From Syntrophomonadaceae bacterium (GTDB taxonomy: Bacteria > Bacillota > Dethiobacteria > DTU022), in the NCBI GenBank assembly GCA_007131435.1, contig SLQM01000024.1, positions 1-6,051 of the forward strand: a stretch of DNA of 6,051 nucleotides. The letters run 5' to 3'. Positions 5,780 to 6,051 of the stretch are shown here, in pieces. A program made the position numbers and the translations under genes. A model generated the notes under the pieces. The model had not been told where the DNA came from. It ran no database searches and saw nothing but the letters and a program-made list of their open reading frames with translations. Every line of letters starts with the position of its first letter. The first letter of the stretch is position 1.

Positions 5780-5784
5780 AAAGA

Positions 5785-6051
5785 GTGAAAAAGATTGGGT
5801 TGCTGGGATGGATTATGATCGGATTTGTCCTGGGCATTTTGGTCGGCGTAATCTTTGGCGAAGCTGCAACTCCTCTAAGGTTTTTAGGAGACATCCTCGT
5901 TCGCCTGCTCTCCATGCTCGTAGTACCCCTGGTTATCACTACACTTTCCGTTGGGGTAGCCAATATCAGCGGGATTAAAATGGGCCGCATGTTGGGTAAG
6001 ACACTGTTCTTTTACTATATAACCGGAATTATAGGCCTGACCCTGGCGCTG
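5785..6051 (+). CDS. Dicarboxylate/amino acid:cation symporter (DAACS, GltP/DctA-type), 3'-partial
   Basis: Translation from the GTG gives 89 residues that run off the right edge; full-length family members have about 400-430. The first hydrophobic segment is at residues 4-24. The segment around 37-59 contains LLSMLVVPLVITTL, which closely matches the conserved KMLVVPLVF stretch of the glutamate/dicarboxylate symporter family, and is followed by VGVANISGIKMGRMLGKT (56-73) and the start of a third helix with YY (77-78). These proteins import glutamate, aspartate, C4-dicarboxylates or related amino acids, coupled to sodium or protons. The substrate cannot be told because the C-terminal substrate-binding hairpins and helices are outside the window. 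The gene is divergent from the patB-like gene and has its own promoter and a long leader. Confidence 0.9.
   Translation, partial: MKKIGLLGWIMIGFVLGILVGVIFGEAATPLRFLGDILVRLLSMLVVPLVITTLSVGVANISGIKMGRMLGKTLFFYYITGIIGLTLAL

Larger units (their letters stand above)
5332..5784. other. Intergenic region between divergent genes, AT-rich, with several regulatory-looking elements
   Basis: No convincing protein gene lies in these roughly 450 bases. The part near 5340-5395 holds the patB promoter. Positions 5445-5522 hold two inverted repeats, one followed by a T-run on the minus strand. Positions 5546-5610 hold the symporter promoter and flanking repeats. Positions 5611-5768 are a long, very AT-rich leader with palindromes at 5682-5694 (TTAAAT-A-ATTTAA), 5741-5750 (AAATGCATTT) and 5752-5768. 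I see no tRNA, CRISPR, insertion sequence end or recognisable riboswitch here. Confidence 0.7.

Noticed and set aside
5721..5990. An 89-residue minus-strand open frame over the symporter start
   Set aside because: The plus strand here has a perfect Shine-Dalgarno, a GTG start and clear DAACS motifs; the minus frame is low in complexity and lacks motifs.

Overview
The window looks like chromosomal DNA from a low-to-mid GC Gram-positive anaerobe, most likely a clostridial Bacillota. The reasons are strong Shine-Dalgarno sites (AAAGGAG, GGAGGG, AAAGGAGGTGA), sigma-A-like promoters in AT-rich spacers, a GTG start, and a short FeoA/FeoB pair. I cannot name the species from the sequence alone.

Positions 1-4159 read as one plus-strand operon whose start lies outside the window. 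It holds the 3' end of a flippase-like multi-membrane protein (YbhN/UPF0104-type), two tandem paralogous Rossmann-fold proteins that resemble SAM-dependent methyltransferases and, in the motif-I region, nicotianamine synthases, then feoA and feoB. The gaps are 45, 45, 40 and 10 nt, each gene has its own ribosome binding site, and I see no internal promoter or terminator. FeoAB is the ferrous iron uptake system. This FeoB is unusual: it carries a cysteine-rich insertion right after switch II of its G domain, a short GDI region, and a non-canonical second gate motif. FeoA also has an extra CCxC cluster.

Positions 4162-5331 (minus strand) encode a complete MalY/PatB-family PLP enzyme (C-S beta-lyase or aminotransferase). 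It converges on feoB with only two bases between the stop codons. Its promoter is clear: a perfect TATAAT, with an inverted repeat filling the -35/-10 spacer.

Positions 5332-5784 form an AT-rich intergenic region between divergent genes. It holds the patB promoter, a terminator-like hairpin and a second stem-loop on the minus strand (possible small RNA or attenuator), and a sigma-A-like promoter with a GTTCA/TGAAC palindrome at its expected start point. The same half-sites recur as a hairpin next to the ribosome binding site of the next gene. Positions 5785-6051 are the first 89 codons of a dicarboxylate/amino acid:cation symporter that runs off the window.

The most interesting unit is the operon: two nicotianamine-synthase-like/methyltransferase-like paralogs co-transcribed with a cysteine-decorated FeoA/FeoB. 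A role in making or handling a metal ligand, or in tuning metal uptake, is a reasonable but untested inference.
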